Assembly: GCA_020635015.1 (NCBI GenBank)
Contig: JACKAP010000014.1
Span: 62,001-126,000 of the forward strand
Source of the DNA: Calditrichia bacterium
Lineage (GTDB): Bacteria > Calditrichota > Calditrichia > RBG-13-44-9 > J075
Length of the DNA stretch: 64,000 nt
Direction: 5' to 3'
Shown here: positions 31,855-39,916 of the stretch, in pieces
How the letters are laid out: each line of letters starts with the position of its first letter
Numbering within the stretch: the first letter of the stretch is position 1
Translations under genes and position numbers: made by a program
Notes under the pieces: model-generated
The model's input: only the letters and a program-made list of their open reading frames with translations
The model's database searches: none
Told to the model about the DNA's origin: nothing

Positions 31855-32847
31855 CTATCCGCGCAAAACCCGTTCAATCCCCTCCAACTCTCCCCCGGAA
31901 AAACCCAGCTTCTCGCGGATTGCCACAATCTCTTCGATCTGTTCCACCCGGCTGGCGCCGATCAGGGCGGAGGTGACCCCGGGATGGCGCAGGATCCAGG
32001 CGATGGCCATCTGGGCCAGCGACTGCCCCCGTGCGGCGGCGATTTCGTTGAGGGCGCTAATCTTGGCCAATTTTTCTTCGCTGATATCACTTTTCTTCAG
32101 GAAACCATGGGCCTTGGCGGCGCGGGAATCCTTCGGTACGCCCTTGAGGTACTTATTGGTCAGCAGGCCCTGGGCCAGGGGTGAGAAGGGAATGCAGCCG
32201 ACTCCTTCCTCAGCCAGCACCGGCAGCAGCTCGCCTTCGATCCAGCGGTTGAACATGTTGTAGACCGGCTGGTGGATCAGGCAGGGGGCACCCATACTGC
32301 GCAGCATTTGCGACGCCCGGCGGGTCAGATCGCCGCCGTAATTGGATACCCCGACATAGAGCGCCTTCCCGCTGTGCACCGCCTGGTATAGTGCGCCCAT
32401 GCTCTCCTCTAAGGGCGTCTCCGGGTCCGGGCGGTGATGGTAGAAGATATCGACATAATCCAGTCCCATTCGCTTCAGACTTTGATCCAGGCTGGCAAGG
32501 AGGTACTTGCGCGATCCGAAGTTGCCGTAGGGACCCGGCCACATGTCGTATCCCGCTTTGGTGGAAATGACCAGTTCGTCACGGTATCGCTGCAGATCCT
32601 GGCGGAGGATCCGGCCGAAGTTCTCTTCCGCCGATCCGTAGGGCGGGCCGTAGTTATTGGCCAGGTCGAAGTGAGTGATCCCGAGATCGAAGGCGCGCCA
32701 CACCATCTTGCGCATGTTTTCGAAGGTATCGACCCCGCCGAAATTATGCCATAACCCGAGCGAGATAAACGGCAGCTTCAACCCGTTCCGGCCGCAGCGG
32801 TTATAGATCATTTCGTCGTAGCGTTTGGGGGAAGGGAGATGGGACAT
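31855..32847 (-). CDS. Aldo/keto reductase (YghZ / glyceraldehyde-3-phosphate reductase-like)
   Basis: A 330-residue TIM-barrel NADPH-dependent reductase. AKR catalytic positions are visible: Asp in HFDLANNYGPPYGSAEENFG (Tyr follows), Lys in ISTKAGYDMWPGPYG and His in DIFYHHRPDPETP. The GYDMWPGPYG insert and SRKYLLASLDQSLKRMGLDYVDIFYHHR are typical of the YghZ subgroup, which reduces L-glyceraldehyde 3-phosphate and other aldehydes. The ATG at 32847 is chosen for GGAGGT upstream. It is third in a minus-strand set of oxidoreductases (SDR, flavin reductase, AKR) whose spacers hold word repeats. Confidence 0.9.
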   Translation of the reverse strand: MSHLPSPKRYDEMIYNRCGRNGLKLPFISLGLWHNFGGVDTFENMRKMVWRAFDLGITHFDLANNYGPPYGSAEENFGRILRQDLQRYRDELVISTKAGYDMWPGPYGNFGSRKYLLASLDQSLKRMGLDYVDIFYHHRPDPETPLEESMGALYQAVHSGKALYVGVSNYGGDLTRRASQMLRSMGAPCLIHQPVYNMFNRWIEGELLPVLAEEGVGCIPFSPLAQGLLTNKYLKGVPKDSRAAKAHGFLKKSDISEEKLAKISALNEIAAARGQSLAQMAIAWILRHPGVTSALIGASRVEQIEEIVAIREKLGFSGGELEGIERVLRG

Positions 32848-32914
32848 AGGTAATTTACCTCCGTGCAATTTATAAGTTTCGAGGACTCGAACAGCTTAAT
32901 AAATTATCAATCGA

Positions 32915-33040
32915 TGTTGGATACTGGATACTGGAAAAAAGGATAAGGGATAAAGGATAAAGGATGAAGGATATGTTTGAGAAAAGTACTTGATGATATC
33001 GATAGATTCCGTTTTTTTGCATCCAGCATCCAGTATCATT
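32915..33040. repeat. CATCCAG inverted arms enclosing AAAGGAT words
   Basis: TTGGATACTGGATACTGG (32915-32933) pairs with CATCCAGCATCCAGTATC (33020-33037). The loop contains GGATAAGGGATAAAGGATAAAGG words, i.e. one word family inside another. Confidence 0.75.
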
Positions 33041-33074
33041 TGACCGCCACTTGCTATGAGATATGGGCACATCA

Positions 33075-33578
33075 TCATCCGCCGTAAAAAACTTTCTCCC
33101 CTAATTCCTTCAGCCAGAGGATCGCCTCATCGGGCCGGCCTTGCGGTGGAGTGTTGATGCCGGCATTGACCACCTCGCCGATGACGGTGGCATGGTCGCC
33201 AATTTCCACCATTTCACTTAAACGGCATTCCACGAAGGCGGGCAGATTTTTCAGCAGCGGCGCGCCGGTTTTCCCGGCTTCAAACGGTTCACCGCCGATG
33301 GTCTGGCCGTCGCGCTCATGGGATTTAAAAAAGTTGAAAGCCAGGTCTTGCTGCCCTTTGCCGAGCATGTTCAAGGCAAAGGTGCCGGTTTCTTTGATCA
33401 GGTGAAAAGCCAGGGAATCCGTTTTTACCCCCACCACGATCAGCGGCGGGCTGAAAGAAGTCTGGGTCACCCAGTTCACCGCAGCCGCCGCCACCCGGCC
33501 GTCTTTGCCTTCGGCGGTGAGAATATATAGCCCGTAGGGAATCATGCGCAGGGCGGTTTTTTTTGCGTCGGTATCCAT
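33075..33578 (-). CDS. Flavin reductase family protein
   Basis: A 167-residue FMN-binding split-barrel protein. Hallmarks are IPYGLYILTAEGKDGRVAAAAVNWVTQTSFSPPLIVVGVKTDSLAFHLIKETGTFALNMLG (residues ~13-75) and the later HATVIGEVVNAG. Such proteins are NAD(P)H:FMN oxidoreductases or flavin-binding electron-transfer partners, cytoplasmic. AAAAGGAGATATC precedes the ATG. Neighbours on the same strand are an SDR upstream and an AKR downstream, separated by repeats. The electron acceptor cannot be deduced. Confidence 0.88.
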   Translation of the reverse strand: MDTDAKKTALRMIPYGLYILTAEGKDGRVAAAAVNWVTQTSFSPPLIVVGVKTDSLAFHLIKETGTFALNMLGKGQQDLAFNFFKSHERDGQTIGGEPFEAGKTGAPLLKNLPAFVECRLSEMVEIGDHATVIGEVVNAGINTPPQGRPDEAILWLKELGEKVFYGG

Positions 33579-33609
33579 GATATCTCCTTTTCGCTGAATT
33601 GATGAACTT

Positions 33610-33760
33610 GTTGTTGGTTGTTGGTTGTTGGTTGTTGGTTGTTAGTTGTTGGGTTTTTGATCAGCATAATATCCTACTAAAGACCAAAGACCAATAACCA
33701 ACAACCAATAACCAATAACCAAAACCAACATCCAACATCCAATAACTAAAACCCAACACC
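33610..33760. repeat. Inverted TTGGTTG / CCAATAAC word arrays (family G)
   Basis: Left arm 33610-33651 (GTTGTTGG seven times), right arm 33681-33760 (CCAATAACCAACAACCAATAACC and CCAACATCCAATAAC). The right arm abuts the stop codon of the SDR gene. Confidence 0.85.
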
Positions 33761-34519
33761 TCATTCCGCATAGATCATCTTCCGGGTCATGCCGCCGTCG
33801 ATCACGATATTCTGGCCGGTGATGAATTTGGCGGCGTCGGAGAGGAGGTATTCGGCCATCGCGGCAACATCATAGGGCTCGCCCACCCGGCCGGCCGGGT
33901 GTTGGGAGAAGTCGATGTCGCTGAGCACCGCCGGCTGGCGATCCACCGCTTTTTTCCATTCGCTTACCTCAATCCAGCCCGGGCTGATACAGTTAACCCG
34001 CACCTCCGGTCCCAGGCTGACCGCCAGGGCGTGGGTCAGCGCCACCAGCCCGCCCTTGGAAGCGGCGTAAGCCTCGCTGTCTTTTTCCGACTGCAGCGCC
34101 CGGGTAGAGGCGATGTTGACGATGGCCCCTTTAGCCGTCCGCAGGTGGGGCGCGGCATGCTTGGCCATCAGGAACGGGCCGGTGAGGTTGGTGCGGATCA
34201 CCCGCTCCCAATCGCCCAGCGCCAGCATTTCCACCGGTCCGGCATCAGGATGGGCGATGCCGGCATTATTCACCAGGCCATCGATACGCCGGAACGTCCC
34301 CAGGGTCTGCTCGATGCAGGCCAGCACTGCAGCCTCATCTCCCACATCGGTGGGAAAAAAGCGCAACCATTCGGCATATTCCCGGTACGCATTCAAGCAC
34401 TCCCGGCCGGCCTCGACATCGATGTCGGCGATCACCACCCGGTACTCCTGGTGCAGGAGATACTGGCAAATCCCCCGCCCGATGCCCTGCGCCCCGCCGG
34501 TGACGATGATGGTTTTCAT
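33761..34519 (-). CDS. Short-chain dehydrogenase/reductase (SDR)
   Basis: A 252-residue classical SDR: cofactor motif TGGAQGIG (residues 7-14), DIDVEAGR after strand 2 (Asp favours NAD), NNAGIAHP, Ser in NIASTRA, catalytic YAASKGG, and SPGWIEVSEW with the C-terminal FITGQNIVIDGGMTRKM. Cytoplasmic NAD(P)-dependent oxidoreductase; the substrate cannot be told from sequence. GGAGAAATAACTC precedes the ATG. It heads the SDR, flavin reductase, AKR series. Confidence 0.92.
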   Translation of the reverse strand: MKTIIVTGGAQGIGRGICQYLLHQEYRVVIADIDVEAGRECLNAYREYAEWLRFFPTDVGDEAAVLACIEQTLGTFRRIDGLVNNAGIAHPDAGPVEMLALGDWERVIRTNLTGPFLMAKHAAPHLRTAKGAIVNIASTRALQSEKDSEAYAASKGGLVALTHALAVSLGPEVRVNCISPGWIEVSEWKKAVDRQPAVLSDIDFSQHPAGRVGEPYDVAAMAEYLLSDAAKFITGQNIVIDGGMTRKMIYAE

Positions 34520-34548
34520 GAGTTATTTCTCCATTCAAGAAAAAATCT

Positions 34549-34640
34549 GTGAACGGGTGTATGAGTTTATGGGGAAAAACGGACGTCGAGAGCAAAACCC
34601 AGACTCCCATTAACCCTCCCATACACAGGAACAACGACTC
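34549..34640. repeat. CCCATTAACC / GGGTGTATGAG word arms
   Basis: ACGGGTGTATGAGTTTATGGGG and CCCATTAACCCTCCCATACAC flank GAAAAACGGACGTCGAGAGC. The same centre phrase AAAAACGGACG appears with similar arms at 19610 and 39075, so arms and centre travel together. Confidence 0.65.
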
Positions 34641-34666
34641 CAACTTAACTGTGAACGCCATAGTGA

Positions 34667-35446
34667 TCAATCAGAATTTGAATTATACCATGCCCGCAAA
34701 GCCTCCAGCGTTTCCGCTTCGTTGGTACCGTCACCCATTATCGCGGCAAAGTTCAGCCCTTTGACCTCGCTCAAAAATTCCACCAGCAACTGCGACTGAT
34801 AATAATGCCGCCGCAGTGGATAGGCCGCCAGAAACCCCGGCTCAAACAGACGGCTCAGTCGGGCACGAAAGCTGTCGCTGCTGTCGCTGCGAATGGCATG
34901 ACGGGTGGCGGCGTATTCGGCATAGCCCTCCACCTTCCAGGAAGGAAGCGCACGAGCGCGCCAAAAGCCCAGTGTTTCCGCAATGCAAGAGTGGAAAATT
35001 TCGTGGGAAATAATATGCGCCGCACTGCCCTCCAGCAGGCTGTGCCGGTAAGCCGGACCAAACCGGGCATGGACGCTTTCGATAAATGTCAGGGAAATAA
35101 AAATGCGATTCGCCAGCACCAGATTGAATCCCTGGGAAAATTTCGCCAGTCCGGAAAGCTCGGCGTAAAAGCCGTAGCGCTCCAGATCCCGGCACAAAAA
35201 AACCGTTCAGGTTTTTCCCGGCTGGTAAATCGGGATCGCCCGATTGCGTTGCTCGACGTCATCGAATAATGCCCGGATCGTCGAATCCAGCGGCGCATCG
35301 GAATAGATGCGGTAGTTTTGATATTCCAGGCGGTAGCTGAAGGCTGGCTGGGGAAACAACAGCAGTAGCAATTTCCCCAACTGAAAAAGCAGCCATAACC
35401 CAACCGGCAGGGCGATCCATTTCAGTAATTTGCGGAGGCCTGGCAA
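34667..35446 (-). pseudogene. Membrane-anchored HEXXH metallopeptidase-like gene with one in-frame TGA
   Basis: A TTG start at 35446 follows GGAGAGG. The first part encodes a membrane helix (WIALPVGLWLLFQLGKLLLLLF) and QNYRIYSDAPLDSTIRALFDDVEQRNRAIPIYQPGKT, then a TGA at 35207-35209. The same frame continues without another stop as TVFLCRDLERYGFYAELSG, followed by a gluzincin-like site HIISHEIFHSCIAETLGFW and the downstream Glu region WKVEGYAEYAATRH. One base change from CGA (Arg) to TGA would explain it. Without the stop the protein would be ~259 residues. It follows the GNAT gene by 18 bp. Either a young pseudogene, or a base-call error, or, least likely, readthrough. Confidence 0.75.
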
Positions 35447-35464
35447 ATGAACCTCTCCGAGTTA

Positions 35465-35956
35465 TTAATTACATTCAAATTTATATTCCCCCCGCAACAG
35501 TCCATAACGAATAATATCCCAATACTTTCCATCAAAATAGCGCGCCTCGCGCAACCGCCCCTCCTCGATGAACCCGAAATGTTTGAACAATGCATTGCCG
35601 GCCAGGTTGTATTCATAGACCTCCGCCTCCAGGCGGTGCAGGTTCATTGCCGTAAACGCATGGCGGATCAGCGCCTCCAGGGCCGCCTTCCCCAGCCCCT
35701 TGCCCCGGCAGTCTTCCACGATGAAGATGCTGATCTCCGCCTTGCGGTTGAACCAGCGGATGGCCTGCAGGCGGATCTCCCCGGCCAGGCGGCCCTCCTG
35801 CTCGATGCGGAAGATCAGCCACTCCGGCATGCCGGCAGGATAGAAGCGGGTCTCGGAGAGATGCTCCGGATGGGCCAGCTTTGCCAACTGCTCCCGAAGC
35901 TCCGGATCGTCAGGGCCGGTGAGAACAAGCTGGATGGGGGGAGATGGGATAATCAT
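35465..35956 (-). CDS. GNAT family N-acetyltransferase (RimJ/RimL-like)
   Basis: A 163-residue acetyltransferase with the acetyl-CoA motif EDCRGKGLGKAALEALIRHAF (about residues 81-101) and the C-terminal HRLEAEVYEYNLAGNALFKHFGFIEEGRLREARYFDGKYWDIIRYGLL, as in RimJ/RimL/SpeG-type enzymes acting on protein N-termini, polyamines or amino groups. The substrate is unknown. A run of TTGGTTG words ends five bases from the start codon, leaving no Shine-Dalgarno sequence. Confidence 0.88.
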   Translation of the reverse strand: MIIPSPPIQLVLTGPDDPELREQLAKLAHPEHLSETRFYPAGMPEWLIFRIEQEGRLAGEIRLQAIRWFNRKAEISIFIVEDCRGKGLGKAALEALIRHAFTAMNLHRLEAEVYEYNLAGNALFKHFGFIEEGRLREARYFDGKYWDIIRYGLLRGEYKFECN

Positions 35957-35960
35957 GATG

Positions 35961-36053
35961 TTGGTTGTTGGTTGTTGGTTGTTGGTTGTTGGTTGTTGGT
36001 TGTTGGTTGTTGGTTGTGTATTTTTTGCCCTCTGCCCTCTGCCCTCTGCCCTT
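35961..36053. repeat. TTGGTTG array followed by TGCCCTC array
   Basis: Eight copies of GTTGGTT (35961-36017), then TGCCCTC four times (36027-36053). Both stand in the 5' region of the GNAT gene; no matching opposite arms are adjacent. Confidence 0.8.
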
Positions 36054-36183
36054 ACTACGTCTCAAGTTAACAACATTCCGTGGTCGAATCATTTCGTTTT
36101 TTAATTAGACAACGCTATCGCAATGTTGTATAATACGGCGCTAACGGGGAAGCGAGATTATGACGGCACAAACTCAAGGCTTC

Positions 36184-36251
36184 ATGATACTGGATACTGG
36201 ATGCTGGATGCTGGATAATTTTTTTGATCCAGTATCCAGTATCCAGTATCA
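36184..36251. repeat. Inverted GGATACT/GGATGCT word hairpin (family F)
   Basis: ATACTGGATACTGGATGCTGG on the left and CCAGTATCCAGTATCCAGTAT on the right enclose AATTTTTTTGA, giving a ~28-bp stem 50 bp before the uup-type start. Confidence 0.85.
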
Positions 36252-36302
36252 CCTGATAGACAATGATCACTTTTTTTACTACATCCAAAACCAAACCACG
36301 CC

Positions 36303-38195
36303 ATGGCGCTAATTTCATTGCAGAACATCAGCATCGCTTTCGGCGGTGCGCCGCTGATCGACGGGCAGGATCTCCAGATCGAAAAACAGCAGCGGGTCTG
36401 CCTGCTGGGACGCAACGGCGCCGGGAAAACCACCCTGATGAAGATCATCGAGGGGCGGGTGTCTCCAGACAGCGGCATGGTGCAATATGCCCCGGAACTG
36501 AAAGTCTCCTACTTTGCTCAGCGGGTCCCGCAGGAACTGAGCGGGTCGGTGTTTGAGATAATTGCCGGCGGGTTGGGTGAACGGGGGGAACTGCTGGCGC
36601 GCTATCACCGAGAGGAACAGCGCATCGCCCGCACGAAGGATACGGATCACCGCACCCTGACACAACTGCACGAAGCACTGGAGCAGCACCATGCCTGGCA
36701 GTATCTCGATACGGTTGGTCAGATCGCCGCGCGGATGTCGCTGGATCCCGACTGGGACTACACCGCCCTTTCCGGGGGGCAAAAGCGCCGGGTGCTGCTG
36801 GCGTCGGCACTGGTATCGGAGCCGGACCTGCTGCTTTTAGACGAGCCGACCAACCATCTCGACATCACCACCATCGCCTGGATGGAGGAATTTTTACTTC
36901 GCGAGAACCTCACCCTGCTGTTTGTTACCCACGACCGCATGCTGCTGCGCCGGCTGGCCACCCGGATCGTCGAGCTGGACAACGGGGTGCTCTATGATTG
37001 GTCGTGCGATTACGATACCTTCCTGCAACGGAAGCAGGCTTTGCTGGATGCCCAGGAAAAAGAATGGGCGCGTTTCGATAAGAAGTTAGCCCAGGAGGAG
37101 GTCTGGATCCGCCAGGGCATCAAGGCCCGGCGCACCCGCAATGAGGGGCGGGTGCGCGCCCTGAAGCAGATGCGCGAGGCCCGCCGGAAGCGCCGCCAGG
37201 CTCCGGGCAGCGCGTCGATGAAGCTGGCGGAGGCGCAGCAGTCCGGCAACCTGGTAATTGAGGCGCAGGGGCTCGCTTACAGCTATGACAATCAGCCCCT
37301 GATCCAAGACTTCAGCACCATCATCACCCGGGGGGACAAGATCGGGATCATCGGGCCGAACGGCTGCGGCAAGACTACCCTGCTCAATCTGCTGCTGGGC
37401 TATCTGGCGCCTCACGCCGGCACGGTGCGTCACGGCACCAACCTGGCAATCCGCTACTACGATCAGCTGCGCGAGCAGATCGATGAGTCTAAGACAGTGT
37501 GGGAGAACGTGCTGCCCAACGGCGACACCGTGACCATCAACGGCAACAGCAAGCACATCATCCCCTACCTGCAGGATTTCCTGTTTACCCCGGACCGCGC
37601 CAAGACCCCGGTTACCCATCTCTCCGGCGGAGAGCGCAACCGCCTGCTGCTGGCCCGGCTGTTCACCCAGCCGGCCAACCTGCTGGTGCTGGACGAACCG
37701 ACCAACGACCTCGATGCGGAGACCCTGGAACTATTGGAGGAGCTGCTGGTCAACTTCCAGGGCACCCTGCTGTTGATCTCCCACGACCGCACCTTCCTGA
37801 ACAATGTGGTGACCAGCACGCTGGTTTTTGAAGGGAAAGGACGCATCGCCGAGTATGTCGGGGGATATGACGATTGGATTGAGCAACAGCAGCGCCAGAC
37901 GTCGGCGGATGGGGAAGCGGACAAAATCGATAAGAAAGCCCTTTATCTGGAAGAAAAAAAGGCCCGGCAGAAGAAGAAGCTTTCTTTCAAAGAGGCGCGG
38001 GAGATGGAAGCGCTGCCGGGGATGATCGAATCGCTGGAAGCGGAGCAGGCGCAGTTGCAGGGCAAACTGGCCGATCACACCTTCTACCAGGACAAGACAG
38101 CGGTGGTTGCCGCAAGGACACGTCTTTCCGAACTGGAAACTGAACTGGCCGAGGCATATGAGCGTTGGGAGTATCTGGAATCGCTCTCTTCATAA
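36303..38195 (+). CDS. uup: ABC-F family ATPase Uup
   Basis: A 630-residue soluble tandem ATPase. First domain: Walker A GRNGAGKTT (36-44), signature LSGGQKRRVLLA, Walker B LLLLDEPTNHLD. Second: GPNGCGKTT, LSGGERNRLLLA, LLVLDEPTNDLD. The linker (~240-310, KKLAQEEVWIRQGIKARRTRNEGRVRALKQMREARR) is the ABC-F ribosome-contacting segment. The C-terminal ~75 residues form the coiled coil that marks Uup (KKKLSFKEAREMEALPGMIESLEAEQAQL). Uup acts on ribosomes and suppresses transposon excision in E. coli. No clear Shine-Dalgarno precedes the ATG. Confidence 0.93.
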   Translation: MALISLQNISIAFGGAPLIDGQDLQIEKQQRVCLLGRNGAGKTTLMKIIEGRVSPDSGMVQYAPELKVSYFAQRVPQELSGSVFEIIAGGLGERGELLARYHREEQRIARTKDTDHRTLTQLHEALEQHHAWQYLDTVGQIAARMSLDPDWDYTALSGGQKRRVLLASALVSEPDLLLLDEPTNHLDITTIAWMEEFLLRENLTLLFVTHDRMLLRRLATRIVELDNGVLYDWSCDYDTFLQRKQALLDAQEKEWARFDKKLAQEEVWIRQGIKARRTRNEGRVRALKQMREARRKRRQAPGSASMKLAEAQQSGNLVIEAQGLAYSYDNQPLIQDFSTIITRGDKIGIIGPNGCGKTTLLNLLLGYLAPHAGTVRHGTNLAIRYYDQLREQIDESKTVWENVLPNGDTVTINGNSKHIIPYLQDFLFTPDRAKTPVTHLSGGERNRLLLARLFTQPANLLVLDEPTNDLDAETLELLEELLVNFQGTLLLISHDRTFLNNVVTSTLVFEGKGRIAEYVGGYDDWIEQQQRQTSADGEADKIDKKALYLEEKKARQKKKLSFKEAREMEALPGMIESLEAEQAQLQGKLADHTFYQDKTAVVAARTRLSELETELAEAYERWEYLESLSS

Positions 38196-38215
38196 GCAGT
38201 AATTGGCTGAAAGGC

Positions 38216-38306
38216 TTTTTGCCACAGAGACACGGAGCACACTGAGAACTGAAAACTGAGAACTGAAAACTAACTCTGTGTTCTCTGTGCCTCTGTGGCA
38301 AAAAAA
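38216..38306. repeat. Family A inverted element with AACTGAAA words in the loop
   Basis: TTTTTGCCACAGAGACACGG and GTGCCTCTGTGGCAAAAA form the arms; the loop is GAACTGAAAACTGAGAACTG. It lies between the convergent uup and membrane-protein genes and could terminate both. Confidence 0.88.
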
Positions 38307-38335
38307 TGCTTCTACAGTAGCCTTTTCCCGCACAA

Positions 38336-39016
38336 CTACGCCGTGCCGATACGCCGGTAAAGCACGATCCCGGCGGCGATCATCCAGCCCACTCCGGCCG
38401 GGATGATCAGGAAGCCATAACTGGTCAGGCCGCTGCCGCCGGTGATCATCGCGATAAAGTTCAGCAATCCGGTAATAGCGGTCACCAGGCTCCAGCGAAA
38501 CAGCCAAACCGGCACCCATTCCTCCCGCCCGGCCAGCGCAATCAGGGTGGGGCCGATGCCGATAATCAGGATTGTGGCCACCCAGTCGGCGCGCGAGGCG
38601 AACCAGCCAATTGTCTTAGCCAGCAGCAGCGCCTCCGGGGAGGTGTCCGGGGCCACCTGCACCACCAGCGCCAGCCAGGAAACATAGGCTGCAATCACCA
38701 GGGGGGAACCGACCCAGTAACTATACCGTGCAATCCGGGCCAGCACCGGCCGCCGCTCGCTCAGGGTGGTCATTGCCGTGGCGGCAACCCCCATCAGCAG
38801 CACCATCAGTATCCATAACGTCAAATTCATCACCAGCAAGTGGCGACCTTCCCCGGCGACGGCCAGATAGCCGGCGATATCCCCACCGGCCAGCGCGGTA
38901 TCCAGATCGGCACCGGCAATATTCATCAGCGCCGCGCCGCTAATTGCGCAAACCGATCCGAGAAGGGCGGTATATGCGCCGATGCGGGTGGCAAGAGCTG
39001 TATTTGATTTATCCAT
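38336..39016 (-). CDS. Integral membrane protein of unknown function
   Basis: A 226-residue protein with about six membrane helices (~14-35, ~62-82, ~100-122, ~150-170, ~175-195, ~200-220). It has no long loops and no charged catalytic motif. CAAGGAG precedes the ATG. The nearest gene on the other side is a MarR regulator read divergently, 244 bp away, whose operator could also affect this gene. Its mostly Ala/Leu/Gly helices suggest a DUF4386-like membrane family, which is only a guess. Confidence 0.7.
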   Translation of the reverse strand: MDKSNTALATRIGAYTALLGSVCAISGAALMNIAGADLDTALAGGDIAGYLAVAGEGRHLLVMNLTLWILMVLLMGVAATAMTTLSERRPVLARIARYSYWVGSPLVIAAYVSWLALVVQVAPDTSPEALLLAKTIGWFASRADWVATILIIGIGPTLIALAGREEWVPVWLFRWSLVTAITGLLNFIAMITGGSGLTSYGFLIIPAGVGWMIAAGIVLYRRIGTA

Positions 39017-39052
39017 TTTTACTCCTTGCAGTAATAATTGGGAAAAAATCTG

Positions 39053-39146
39053 TTTATGGGTAGATGGGTATATGAGTAAAAACGGACGATGTGAGCATAA
39101 GTTATTAACCCATCAACTCATCCACCCATTAACCCATCAACTCTTT
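39053..39146. repeat. Inverted GGGTAGATGGG / CCCATCAACTC word arms
   Basis: TATGGGTAGATGGGTATATGAG (39055-39076) pairs with CTCATCCACCCATTAACCCATC (39116-39140); AAAAACGGACG lies between them, as in the copies near 19615 and 34575. Confidence 0.75.
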
Positions 39147-39200
39147 CATGACTCTTAAAAATAACCAAAAACCACAAAACATAATCAAGTTATTTTTCCA

Positions 39201-39230
39201 TTGACTTTTTGAAGCATATTCGGATAGATT
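39201..39230 (+). promoter_or_regulatory. Promoter of the MarR gene
   Basis: TTGACT (39201-39206), an 18-bp spacer and TAGATT (39225-39230). The near-perfect palindrome at 39229-39248 begins at the end of the -10 box. Confidence 0.6.
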
Positions 39231-39248
39231 GCTACGTATACGTAACAA
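39229..39248. promoter_or_regulatory. Operator, probable MarR autoregulatory site
   Basis: TTGCTACGTATACGTAACAA is self-complementary at 18 of 20 positions. It overlaps the -10 edge and the expected transcription start and ends 12 bases before the MarR start, the standard place for a self-repressing MarR dimer. Confidence 0.75.
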
Positions 39249-39260
39249 ATTGAGATAGGC

Positions 39261-39680
39261 ATGATGGAAGCGTATAAAATACCGATGAATTTACGGGCGG
39301 CCTACTTGTCGATGCATCGGCAGACCAACGCCCATCTGGCCCGCTTTGGGGTCACGGCCGACCAGTTTGTGTGCCTGCTGATCCTGGCCGAGGAGGATGG
39401 GATCATCCAGCAGGAACTGGTGAAGCGCGCCACATCCGATCCCAATACCATCCGGGCTATGCTGGTGCTGCTGGAAAAACGCGGCCTGGTGGTCCGGGCA
39501 CCCCACCCCCGCGACGGCCGGGCGCGCATCGTCACCATCACTGAGGAAGGCCGGCAGATCTTTGCCGAATTGGTAAGCGCACTTGAACCGGTCCGCAATC
39601 GCCTGACCGCACAAATTCCGGAAGCCGATGCCAAAACGCTGAATGAACTGCTCCGGCGGGTGGTTGAGGCGATGGAATGA
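39261..39680 (+). CDS. MarR family transcriptional regulator
   Basis: A 139-residue winged-helix regulator: FGVTADQFVCLLILAEEDGIIQQELVKRATSDPNTIRAMLVLLEKRGLVVRAPHPRDGRARIVTITEEGRQI (residues ~29-105) holds the recognition helix and the wing with the DGRARI motif; the two ends form the dimer helices. The start ATG at 39261 has GAGATAGG upstream; the next ATG at 39264 is also possible. A strong palindrome overlaps its promoter. The divergent membrane-protein gene at 38336-39016 is a candidate target. Confidence 0.92.
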   Translation: MMEAYKIPMNLRAAYLSMHRQTNAHLARFGVTADQFVCLLILAEEDGIIQQELVKRATSDPNTIRAMLVLLEKRGLVVRAPHPRDGRARIVTITEEGRQIFAELVSALEPVRNRLTAQIPEADAKTLNELLRRVVEAME

Positions 39681-39721
39681 AGATAACGTACGGATACAGG
39701 TCAGAATTTGAGCCACATAGC

Positions 39722-39879
39722 CACACGGATTAACACGGATTTTTTTGCCACGAATCTACGCGAATAGACACGAATGAACCAACAACCAACAACCAATAAC
39801 CAATGACCAACCAACTGAAAACTGATAACTGATAGCTGTCAACTGCCTTTTCTCTGTGATTTCTATGATTCTGTGGCAA
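39722..39879. repeat. Mixed single arms of families C, D, G and A
   Basis: CACACGGATTAACACGGATT, TTTTTTTGCCACGAATCTACGC, AACAACCAATAACCAATGACC, AACTGATAACTGATAG and CTCTGTGATTTC..TCTGTGGCAAC follow one another. They look like remnants of several elements joined together, filling the spacer before the esterase gene. Confidence 0.7.
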
Positions 39880-39916
39880 CTATTGAAATCGCTCTAACTC
39901 CAGGAGGAACTTCATT

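Noticed and set aside
35207..35209. TGA as selenocysteine or as a sense codon
   Set aside because: Many other genes here end in TGA, no SECIS-like hairpin was recognised after it, and the position is not a catalytic Cys in the metallopeptidase region.
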